From CAYGWP01 sp964353455 (GTDB lineage: Bacteria > Planctomycetota > Phycisphaerae > FEN-1346), in the NCBI GenBank assembly GCA_964353455.1, contig CAYGWP010000482.1, positions 1-11,875 of the forward strand: a stretch of DNA of 11,875 nucleotides. Reading direction: 5' to 3'. Under the pieces are notes generated by a model. The model saw only the letters and a program-made list of their open reading frames with translations. It was not told the origin of the DNA and made no database searches. A program made the translations under genes and the position numbers. This document shows positions 6,307-11,875 of this stretch, piece after piece. Every line of letters starts with the position of its first letter. Position 1 is the first letter of the stretch.

Positions 6307-7335
6307 ATGTATCTCAGGTCAGCAGTGTTGATTATTGTGGGCCTCATCGCCCTCGGCCTGGCATCATGGCTGTTCGCCGCCGAGGGCGCCGCCGCGCCCA
6401 AGGCGCCGGCGAAGGCCGCCCCGAAGGCCGAGGGGCCGAAGGCAAGCGAGGATGCCGACGACGGCATCCAGGGCCTCTACGTCGGCACGCTGGGGGGCGC
6501 GAAGGCCGAGGCCAGGGTCATCGGACTCAAGGACAGGACCTACAAGGTCATCCTGACCGCGGGCGAGGGCGCGGGCGCCATGAAGGTTGAACTCGTCGGC
6601 AAACTCGACGGCGGCAAGGTGGCCCTGGCGGGCGCCGCCGGCGAAACGGCGACAATCGCCGACAAGAAACTCGCCGGCGAAGCGAAGGCCGGCAAGTTCG
6701 AACTCGCCTACACCGTCCCGAAGTCGCCGACAGAGGGCGCGAAGCCGCCGCAGGGTGCGATTGTTCTCCTGTCTTACGAAGAGGGCAAGCCGACCACCTT
6801 TGCCGAGTGGACGAACGACACCTGGGTCGCCAACCCCGATGGCAGCATGCAGAGGGGGAAGGGCGACAATATGACGAAGAAGCCGCTCGGCAGCATGCAA
6901 CTCCACCTGGAGTTCCGCTGCCCGTACATGCCGGGCGCCACGGGGCAGGCGCGCGCCAACAGCGGCGTGTACCTGATGGACCGGTACGAGGTCCAGGTGC
7001 TCGATTCGTTCGGCCTGGAGCCGCAGAAGAACGATTGCGGGTCAATTTACACGCAGATCGCCCCGAAGGTGAACGCCTGCTTCCCGCCGCTGGTGTGGCA
7101 GACGTACGACATCACGTGGCACGCGCCGAAGATCGGCCAGGATGGGAAGAAGGTGAAGAACGCCGCCATCACGGTCGTCCTGAACGGAGTGACGATCCAC
7201 GACAAGACCGAGGTCGCGGGGCCGACCGGGAGTTCGAAGAACAAGCCGGAGGTGGCCGAGGCGCCGCTGCGGCTCCAGGACCACGGGAACGTCGTCAAGT
7301 TCCGCAACATCTGGGTCAAGCCGCTGACGGAGTGA
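6307..7335 (+). CDS. Exported DUF1080 (3-keto-disaccharide hydrolase family) protein, tandem copy 2
   Basis: A 342-residue paralogue of the preceding gene. ATG 6307 follows a perfect AGGAGG (6296-6301) at 5-nt spacing and opens the signal peptide (cleavage near LFAAE, residue 25); the in-frame codon at 6289 is rejected. Layout is as in copy 1: linker (26-50), beta-rich module (51-148), DUF1080 domain (about 149-342) with RANSGVYL (216-223), YEVQVLDSFG (227-236), VWQTYDITW (263-271) and QDHGNVVKFRNIW (324-336). By hand alignment the module matches copy 1 at 88 of 98 positions, whereas the DUF1080 domain matches at only about half. This suggests duplication followed by divergence of substrate range, with the module under stronger constraint or homogenised. 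It probably acts in the periplasm on a related but different keto-glycoside. It ends at the convergent junction with the minus-strand operon. Confidence 0.9.
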   Translation: MYLRSAVLIIVGLIALGLASWLFAAEGAAAPKAPAKAAPKAEGPKASEDADDGIQGLYVGTLGGAKAEARVIGLKDRTYKVILTAGEGAGAMKVELVGKLDGGKVALAGAAGETATIADKKLAGEAKAGKFELAYTVPKSPTEGAKPPQGAIVLLSYEEGKPTTFAEWTNDTWVANPDGSMQRGKGDNMTKKPLGSMQLHLEFRCPYMPGATGQARANSGVYLMDRYEVQVLDSFGLEPQKNDCGSIYTQIAPKVNACFPPLVWQTYDITWHAPKIGQDGKKVKNAAITVVLNGVTIHDKTEVAGPTGSSKNKPEVAEAPLRLQDHGNVVKFRNIWVKPLTE

Positions 7336-7338
7336 TAT

Positions 7339-7395
7339 GGTATCGGGAATTCCGGATTTCAGATACCACGTGGTAGATGAGGAATCCCGGGTACC
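7339..7395. repeat. Nested imperfect inverted repeats at a convergent gene junction
   Basis: Four base after the DUF1080 stop there is GGTATC (7339-7344) matched by GATACC (7362-7367), enclosing the palindrome GGAATTCC (7346-7353). A perfect 12-bp palindrome TACCACGTGGTA lies at 7364-7375. The segment 7339-7353 also has an imperfect inverted copy at 7381-7395. The overlaps suggest a decayed dispersed repeat or a set of competing hairpins rather than one clean terminator. It may help stop transcription from the left. Confidence 0.4.
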
Positions 7396-7396
7396 G

Positions 7397-7438
7397 AAAA
7401 TCGCGGCGGCCCGCCCTGTGGAATGGCGGGCTGCCGCG
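7397..7438 (-). terminator. Intrinsic terminator of the minus-strand cytochrome-GT2 operon
   Basis: A 14-bp stem (7402-7415 with 7425-7438, one G-T pair, 9-nt loop) begins 4 nt after the GT2 stop codon. On the minus strand the stem is followed by ATTTT (7401-7397), the usual intrinsic-terminator order. On the plus strand the hairpin lacks a T-run, but it could still slow transcription arriving from the DUF1080 gene. Confidence 0.65.
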
Positions 7439-7442
7439 CATC

Positions 7443-8180
7443 TTACTTCGGGGCGTCGCGCTCCTTGCCGATCGCCTTCTTGATGGCGATCAACTCCGAG
7501 AGCATCTTTGCCGATCCGCGCGCCGGGCGCAGCCGCGAATCCCAATCGCAGCACCACTGGACGGGGAACTCGCGGACGCGGTATCCGTGCCGGCGGGCCC
7601 TGAGGAGCGTCTCCACGTCGAACGTGAATCCGTCGGAGATGCACTCGCCGTAGAGTTGCCGCCCCACGTCGCCGCGGTAAATCTTGAAGCCGCACTGCGT
7701 GTCGGTCATCTCCCAGGGCACTCCCATGAAGAGGTGCGCGAGGCCGCGGAACAGCCGCGACACGAGCCGCCGGTAAAGGCCCTGCGGTTTCTCGATGACG
7801 CTCTCGGGGAGTTTGCGGGAACCGTGTGCGACCTCGCACTGGCCGCTGCGGATGAGTTCGATGCCGCGGAGAGCGTTGGAGAACGGGATGCACATGCCGC
7901 TGTCGGCGAACATTGTGAAACGGCCGCGCGCGGCCGTCATGCCTGTGCGCACGGCGCAGCCCTTGCCGCGGCGCGGCTCGAGGTGGATGACTCGTTTTTC
8001 GACTTCGGGCGGGACCTGGGCGGCCACGGCCTCGTCCCACGTGCCGTCGGTACTCCCGTCATCGACGACGACGATCTCGCCCGCGAGGCCCTCCTTGACG
8101 AGAAACGCCGCCGCGGATTCCACGTCGCGGCGAATCTTCGTGGCTTCGTTATATGCCGGTATGACGATTGATAGGTCCAT
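7443..8180 (-). CDS. Family 2 glycosyltransferase, ALG5 (dolichyl-phosphate glucosyltransferase)-like
   Basis: A 245-residue cytoplasmic protein starting at ATG 8180; a GTG immediately before it (8183) is an alternative that adds one residue. It has a GT-A fold: SIVIPAYNEATKI (4-16), the nucleotide-sugar motif VVVDDGSTDGT (37-47), GKGCAVRTGM (72-81), DTQCGFKIY (160-168) and GFTFDVETL (184-192). The DTQCGFK and FDVE signatures are those of polyprenyl/dolichyl-phosphate hexosyltransferases, which make a lipid-linked sugar from UDP-sugar. In place of the usual DxD-type DADG it has DSG (93-95), so metal binding may differ. It has no membrane helices. It sits 7 bp downstream of the b-type cytochrome gene and ends at a terminator, so it is the last gene of that operon. 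Its lipid-linked product could feed the GT-C enzyme encoded at 2507-4096; that is inference. Confidence 0.85.
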   Translation of the reverse strand: MDLSIVIPAYNEATKIRRDVESAAAFLVKEGLAGEIVVVDDGSTDGTWDEAVAAQVPPEVEKRVIHLEPRRGKGCAVRTGMTAARGRFTMFADSGMCIPFSNALRGIELIRSGQCEVAHGSRKLPESVIEKPQGLYRRLVSRLFRGLAHLFMGVPWEMTDTQCGFKIYRGDVGRQLYGECISDGFTFDVETLLRARRHGYRVREFPVQWCCDWDSRLRPARGSAKMLSELIAIKKAIGKERDAPK

Positions 8181-8187
8181 CACGCGG

Positions 8188-8889
8188 TCATGGCCGGGAG
8201 GGCTGCCCCTCGCGGGATCGGCTGCCCCAGAGGGGATGGAACCGCTTCGCCCAGGCGCTCGAGACGTAACCGGAGATGATCGCCCCGAGGCCGCCGGGCT
8301 TCGCCAGCGTCGTCGCGTACGCGTGCCAGATCGTGGCCACCACGAGCGCCAGCGTCACGTACCGATGCGCATCGTACATGAAGGTCTGGCCGTCGGTGTC
8401 GAGCCACGGAATCATGCTGAGAAGCATGGAGAGCAGCGCCGCAAGCGTCAGAATCCCCGCGAGCCAGAAGTATATCTTGTCGCCTGCGCTGAAGCGCCCG
8501 GCCGGAAGTTCCTTGCCGGGGGCCAGACACCCGCCCTGGCGCAGGTACTCGCCGTCGGCCCGCGAGAAGACGTGGTCTGCCGCCCACGTGATGAGCATGA
8601 CGGCCACCGAGACGGCGAAGACCGCCCCGGCCGTCGTGTGGACCATGAGCGTGTATCCCGACATCGGCCCGCCCCACGCTATGGACGCATAAAAGCCCGT
8701 CCATGCCAGGACGAGGAAACTCGCGAGGAGCGCCAGGTGCACCAGCCGCTCCCACAGGTTGTAGCGCTTGACGTTCCGCTCCCCCAGGCCCGGATGCGCC
8801 TGCCGCCGGCCGAAGAGGAGCCAGTGAATCGGCACGGCGGCCAGGGCGCCGCAAATCGCAACGATTGATATGATCTGGAAAAGGGTCAT
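8188..8889 (-). CDS. Membrane b-type cytochrome, FdnI/HydC-like
   Basis: A 233-residue membrane protein with about five helices (3-26, 46-66, 80-103, 138-160, 175-195). It resembles the diheme cytochrome b subunits of formate dehydrogenases and Ni/Fe hydrogenases: RYNLWERLVHL (42-52), MVHTTAG (82-88), the FSAGDKIYFWLAG stretch (133-145) and DAHRYVTLALVVATIWHAY (173-191). His51, His84, His175 and His189 are the likely axial ligands of two b hemes. Such subunits pass electrons between the quinone pool and a partner on the outer face of the membrane. The multiheme cytochrome gene ends 17 bp upstream on the same strand, so that protein is the obvious partner; there is no dehydrogenase or hydrogenase catalytic subunit next to it. 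The Shine-Dalgarno is weak. Confidence 0.85.
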   Translation of the reverse strand: MTLFQIISIVAICGALAAVPIHWLLFGRRQAHPGLGERNVKRYNLWERLVHLALLASFLVLAWTGFYASIAWGGPMSGYTLMVHTTAGAVFAVSVAVMLITWAADHVFSRADGEYLRQGGCLAPGKELPAGRFSAGDKIYFWLAGILTLAALLSMLLSMIPWLDTDGQTFMYDAHRYVTLALVVATIWHAYATTLAKPGGLGAIISGYVSSAWAKRFHPLWGSRSREGQPSRP

Positions 8890-8906
8890 GGGCGTTTCCC
8901 GTCAAC

Positions 8907-10919
8907 CTAGCCTTGAGGCGCCTTCTTCGCCACCCACCGCGCCAGGGCCGCCAGCCCCAGCAGCACGTACGCCAGGAGCATCGCCGCGATAAGGCCGGCC
9001 GTCGCAAACCCGACCACCTTGAACATCGGGCGGAACGTAAACGACATCGCCCACGCCTTAAGTTGCAGCGGGTCCAGGTCCTGGAACTCGTACATGGCCC
9101 GCACGAGCGGCGCAGCCGTGTCGGCGGTGGAGTCGGCGACCATTTCGCCGAAGAAAATGGGCGCGTCCGCCGAGTGGCAGTCGGTGCATCCGCCGGACCC
9201 GAGCGACTGCGACGCCGGACGGACCTCGTGGGCCACCGGCCATGCATACGGGGCCGCCGCCGCATGTTCCGTCACCGAGAGCGTGCGGTCGGCCGCGCGG
9301 CGGAATAGGCGGCCGCCGCTGATGAAGACCGGCTCGCCGGCGGGGTCGGCCTTTGCGGCCAAGGCCGCGAGGATCTTGCCGATCTGCTCGCCGGTGAGCG
9401 GTTTCCACCGCCGGAGTTCCTCTGCGGCAAGCGCATCGCCTCCGGCTGCCTGGACGGCGGCGGGCGGAATCGGCGTGACCTTGTCGTCCTTGAAGCGCGC
9501 CCAGAACGCCGGCCAGAGGACCTTGTGCGGGGCGATCTTGCCGTCGCCGGCCGGCATGAAGACTGGCCACTGGATGAACGGCGGGGCGTCGTCGCGGTGA
9601 TCCTTGGCCTTGACGCCCAGGCCGTGCGCCCGCGACGTCTGCACGCGCGTGGTCCGCCGGCCCGGATACGGTCCGGAGTGGCACGCCGTGCACGAGAGTT
9701 TCCTGAAGTGGACCGTCGGCAGCCCGCGGTGCAGCGGCACGGGAGCGCCGAGGCGTCCGCCCATCGTGTCGGGGCCTGCGGCGGCCGACTGGTCGCCCAA
9801 GTGGCACCCGCGGCAGGTCAGCGTGGAGATGGGGCCCTCGGCGGAGGCCGGTTCGCCCTCGTAGCCGCGGCTCATCATGTGGTCGAGGCCGTGACGGTGG
9901 CAGTCGGAGCAACTGAGGCCCGCCACCAGGTGCACGTCGCCGTCGGTCCGCCACTTCTTCGGCGCCCCGTGGCCGATCGGGTTATTGGAGTGGCAGAAGT
10001 AGCAGCGGTCCGACGTGGGGCTTGACGGAACGTCGAAGAAGACGTCCCAGTTTTTCCTGGGTTCCTTCGATGTGAGGTTCGGGGCGTTGAAGCGCCACTT
10101 GTCGTAAGAGAGCGCCGGCGGGAACTGCTTGGGATCGTCGCCTGTCGCCGGGGTCATGGGGTCCCACGTTTCGGGCATGGTCCGGACGTCGCCGCGCATC
10201 TCTGCGATGCCGCTGGCGGCGGTTGCGGCCCACTGGAGGTTCTGCCGCTCGATGTTGGTGGCCCAGAGGCTCTGGTCCTGGAGGGGGTCGCCGCTGTGGC
10301 ACGACTGGCAGTCGATTTCGAGTTTGCCTGAGACCTGCCAGCGTGCGCCGGGTTCGTTCATGCCGCCGAAGAACTTGTCGCCGTATCCGCCGCCGGGCGT
10401 GTGGCTGCCGAAGGCGAGGGTGAACTTCCAGGGCGTAAGGCCGAGGTCGGCCGGGCTGTACGTGCCGGGCCATTTCCGCGGCGAGATCGGAATCTGCGTC
10501 CCGGTCCTGAGGTCCGTCAGGACGTACGGCTCGCCGACGCGGCCCGCCGGCACGTTCGGGTCGGGGGCGTTGAAGTGCCAGCCGTTCTCGATGGCCGAGA
10601 TGTCGTGGCACTTGCCGCCGCAGGTGGCCCGCGGAGAGTAGGGCAGCGGCGGGGTCTCGTCCGGGCCGAGCGCTTCCTCCTTCAGGACCGGGTCGGCCAT
10701 TAGCGGGATCCGGTGGACGGCGGTAGCGCGGCTGCCGTCGGGCACAAGGAACTTCTGTGCCGCGCCCGCCGCACCGCCGATTGCCAGGACCGTCGCCGCC
10801 AGGGCGACAAGCAAGGCACGGAGGCACGAAGGCACATAGGCACGCAGGCGGTCCCAAGCCGTTCGTCCCTTCGTCCCTTCGTCCCTTTGTCCCTCCGTCC
10901 CTCTGTCGTTGTGGTGCAT
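8907..10919 (-). CDS. Membrane-anchored multiheme c-type cytochrome (seven heme sites)
   Basis: A 670-residue protein with six CXXCH heme sites (204-208, 306-310, 337-341, 369-373, 410-414, 578-582) and one CX3CH site, CGGKCH (100-105). The N-terminus has a signal-like hydrophobic stretch (35-54); the C-terminus has one transmembrane helix (about 633-660) followed by positive residues, so the heme domain should face the periplasm. There is a long heme-free part between 415 and 577. The b-type cytochrome gene follows after 17 bp, pointing to a quinone-to-periplasm (or reverse) electron conduit like the multiheme plus HydC/FdnI-type b unit fused in Geobacter CbcL; that comparison is by architecture only. 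The first 35 or so residues are encoded by octanucleotide repeats, so the true start is uncertain: ATG 10919 has only a weak GAGG upstream, and an in-frame GTG (codon 29, about 10835) would give a shorter, more typical signal peptide. Confidence 0.88.
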   Translation of the reverse strand: MHHNDRGTEGQRDEGTKGRTAWDRLRAYVPSCLRALLVALAATVLAIGGAAGAAQKFLVPDGSRATAVHRIPLMADPVLKEEALGPDETPPLPYSPRATCGGKCHDISAIENGWHFNAPDPNVPAGRVGEPYVLTDLRTGTQIPISPRKWPGTYSPADLGLTPWKFTLAFGSHTPGGGYGDKFFGGMNEPGARWQVSGKLEIDCQSCHSGDPLQDQSLWATNIERQNLQWAATAASGIAEMRGDVRTMPETWDPMTPATGDDPKQFPPALSYDKWRFNAPNLTSKEPRKNWDVFFDVPSSPTSDRCYFCHSNNPIGHGAPKKWRTDGDVHLVAGLSCSDCHRHGLDHMMSRGYEGEPASAEGPISTLTCRGCHLGDQSAAAGPDTMGGRLGAPVPLHRGLPTVHFRKLSCTACHSGPYPGRRTTRVQTSRAHGLGVKAKDHRDDAPPFIQWPVFMPAGDGKIAPHKVLWPAFWARFKDDKVTPIPPAAVQAAGGDALAAEELRRWKPLTGEQIGKILAALAAKADPAGEPVFISGGRLFRRAADRTLSVTEHAAAAPYAWPVAHEVRPASQSLGSGGCTDCHSADAPIFFGEMVADSTADTAAPLVRAMYEFQDLDPLQLKAWAMSFTFRPMFKVVGFATAGLIAAMLLAYVLLGLAALARWVAKKAPQG
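10814..10910. repeat. Two opposed octanucleotide repeat arrays
   Basis: On the plus strand AGGCACNN is repeated four times plus a partial unit (10814-10849); after a short spacer, NNGTCCCT is repeated five times (10863-10902) with a degenerate sixth unit (10903-10910). Read on the opposite strand the second array is AGGGACNN, one base different from the first array's unit, so the two form an imperfect inverted repeat. Both lie inside the beginning of the multiheme cytochrome gene, where eight-base units give a repeating 24-base coding pattern rich in Gly, Thr, Arg, Asp and Lys. Composition and design are those of a dispersed intergenic repeat, not of a protein domain. Confidence 0.8.
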
Positions 10920-10936
10920 GCTGGTGGCGACCTCGG

Positions 10937-11875
10937 TTATGCCTTGAACTCGTCGGGCGTGTACTCAAGCCGCTTGGCCTGAGCCACGGCATCGTTGGCC
11001 TTCAGAACGGTGACGGCCGTATCGTAGCCGACCTCGCCGGGGCAGTTCAGGGCGGCGCCCTCGCGGATGGCCGCGATGAAGTTCTCGATGTGCGGCAGGT
11101 GCTCCGACTTGTCGAACGGCGGCACCGTGTTGATGGGCGGGTAGTAGCGCCCGGGCTGAGGGACGGAGTGCCCGACCTTGATTTCTTCGTCGGCCTTGGC
11201 TTCGGCCGTCTTGGCTGCCGGCGCCGCGGCGGTGCCGGCGGCCGGGGCTGCGGCCGGGGCTGCGGCCGGGGTAGCGGCCGGCGCCTCGGCGCCGATCTTG
11301 GGCTTCGGCATGGCCTTCTCCCAGTCGGCTTCGGGGGCCTCCTGCTCGCGGCGGATGCCGCCAGTTGTCGCCATCTCGGAGATGATGATCGAGCCTTCGC
11401 TGCCGATGAACGTCTCGGCGTAACCGCCGTGGCTCGACGAGGTCAGCGTCTGGTAGAAACCGCGGATGACGCGCTTCTTGCCTTCCCAGTCGTAGTCCCA
11501 CTCGAAGATGGCATCGACGTTGTCGAACCAGTCCTGGCCTTCGTAGAAGTCGAGGCCGCCGGAAGCCATTACGGTCTTAGGCGATGACTTCAGGAACCAG
11601 TTGAAGATATCGATCTGATGCGATCCGATGTCGGCCAGGAGGCCGCCTGAGAACTTCTTGTACCGGCGCCAGTTGCGGAAGCGTTCCATCGTGTCGTAGC
11701 CGAACTTCTTGAGCGTGGCCTCGTCGAGTTCCTGCCCCTGCGGCCATGCGGCGTCGAGGCGCTTCGGCCGGTTCCACTGGGCCGACACGAACACCGGCAG
11801 TCCGCAGGCCTTCTTCGCGCGGAAGAACTCGCACGCCAGTTGGTACCGCGGGTTGGAGCGCCGCTGGTGGCCGAT
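10937..11875 (-). CDS. Gfo/Idh/MocA-family oxidoreductase, C-terminal part
   Basis: This gene is cut by the right edge; the frame is open to 11875 and the missing N-terminal part would hold the NAD(P)-binding Rossmann fold and any Tat or Sec signal. The visible 312 residues match the C-terminal substrate domain of Gfo/Idh/MocA proteins: GHQRRSNPRYQ at the start, then NWRRYKKFSGG, LLADIGSHQIDIFNWFL, YAETFIGSEGSI and, near the end, HLPHIENFIAAIREG. The conserved DxxxH-type stretch (ADIGSHQID) is where the family's catalytic His lies. Members oxidise or reduce hydroxyls of sugars and cyclitols, some at C3 of glycosides. An Ala/Pro-rich segment (11183-11293) interrupts the domain. The multiheme cytochrome gene starts 17 bp after its stop. 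A GTG at 11794 is internal, not a start. Confidence 0.88.
   Translation of the reverse strand: MGHQRRSNPRYQLACEFFRAKKACGLPVFVSAQWNRPKRLDAAWPQGQELDEATLKKFGYDTMERFRNWRRYKKFSGGLLADIGSHQIDIFNWFLKSSPKTVMASGGLDFYEGQDWFDNVDAIFEWDYDWEGKKRVIRGFYQTLTSSSHGGYAETFIGSEGSIIISEMATTGGIRREQEAPEADWEKAMPKPKIGAEAPAATPAAAPAAAPAAGTAAAPAAKTAEAKADEEIKVGHSVPQPGRYYPPINTVPPFDKSEHLPHIENFIAAIREGAALNCPGEVGYDTAVTVLKANDAVAQAKRLEYTPDEFKA
11238..11280. repeat. 12-bp tandem repeat inside the oxidoreductase gene
   Basis: The unit GCGGCCGGGGCT is repeated at 11238-11249 and 11250-11261, with a near copy at 11262-11273 and a partial unit after it. In the reading frame of the minus-strand gene each unit encodes Ala/Pro residues (PAAA), so the repeat has expanded a linker without shifting frame. 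Confidence 0.8.

Noticed and set aside
7042..8040. 332-codon minus-strand frame across the convergent junction
   Set aside because: It crosses a terminator and covers parts of two real genes in other frames; Arg/Pro-rich with no motif.
10814..10910. Possible CRISPR array
   Set aside because: Units are 8 bp with no spacers between them, so this is a tandem repeat.
10757..11587. 276-codon plus-strand frame opposite the cytochrome and oxidoreductase genes
   Set aside because: It includes the octamer repeats and the 12-bp repeat, which keep several frames open; Gly/Arg-rich low-complexity translation.

Overview
The window is GC-rich bacterial DNA that most resembles a planctomycete or another PVC-group bacterium, probably environmental. 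The evidence is the gene mix, not a marker gene. Three DUF1080 (3-keto-disaccharide hydrolase family) proteins, a ThuA-domain protein, a discoidin-like secreted protein and a Gfo/Idh/MocA oxidoreductase lie within 12 kb. The exported proteins mostly carry Ala/Pro/Lys-rich linkers after their signal peptides. No rRNA, tRNA, CRISPR array, transposase or phage gene was seen.

Layout. (1) Positions 1-1345, minus strand: a ThuA-domain gene followed 31 bp later by a DUF1080 gene that runs off the left edge. (2) 1346-1721: a divergent intergenic region with candidate promoters. (3) 1722-5063, plus strand: three overlapping genes, a discoidin-like exported protein, a multi-membrane-span GT-C glycosyltransferase (Agl23/TIGR03663-like) and an ApbE-type FAD:protein FMN transferase. 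(4) 5129-7335, plus strand: two tandem DUF1080 paralogues, separated by a pair of inverted REP-like palindromes. (5) 7336-7442: a convergent junction with a strong GC hairpin. (6) 11875-7443, minus strand: a tightly packed run of the C-terminal part of a Gfo/Idh/MocA oxidoreductase (cut by the right edge), a seven-heme-site c-type cytochrome, an FdnI-like b-type cytochrome and an ALG5-like family 2 glycosyltransferase.

How the genes may work together. The Gfo/Idh/MocA, ThuA and DUF1080 families are associated with the 3-keto-sugar route of glycoside breakdown: a hydroxyl is oxidised, then the keto-glycoside is cleaved. Their gathering here suggests an exported system for carbohydrate processing. 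The multiheme c plus membrane b cytochrome pair looks like a quinone-linked electron conduit, and its co-transcription with the oxidoreductase raises the possibility that sugar oxidation is coupled to it. That link is inference. The two glycosyltransferases probably use lipid-linked sugars for surface glycans or glycoproteins.

The best non-gene signals are the REP-like inverted palindrome pair (6192-6268) and an octanucleotide repeat array that forms the start of the multiheme cytochrome gene (10814-10910). The tandem DUF1080 paralogues also show an odd conservation pattern: the N-terminal module is far more similar than the catalytic domain.
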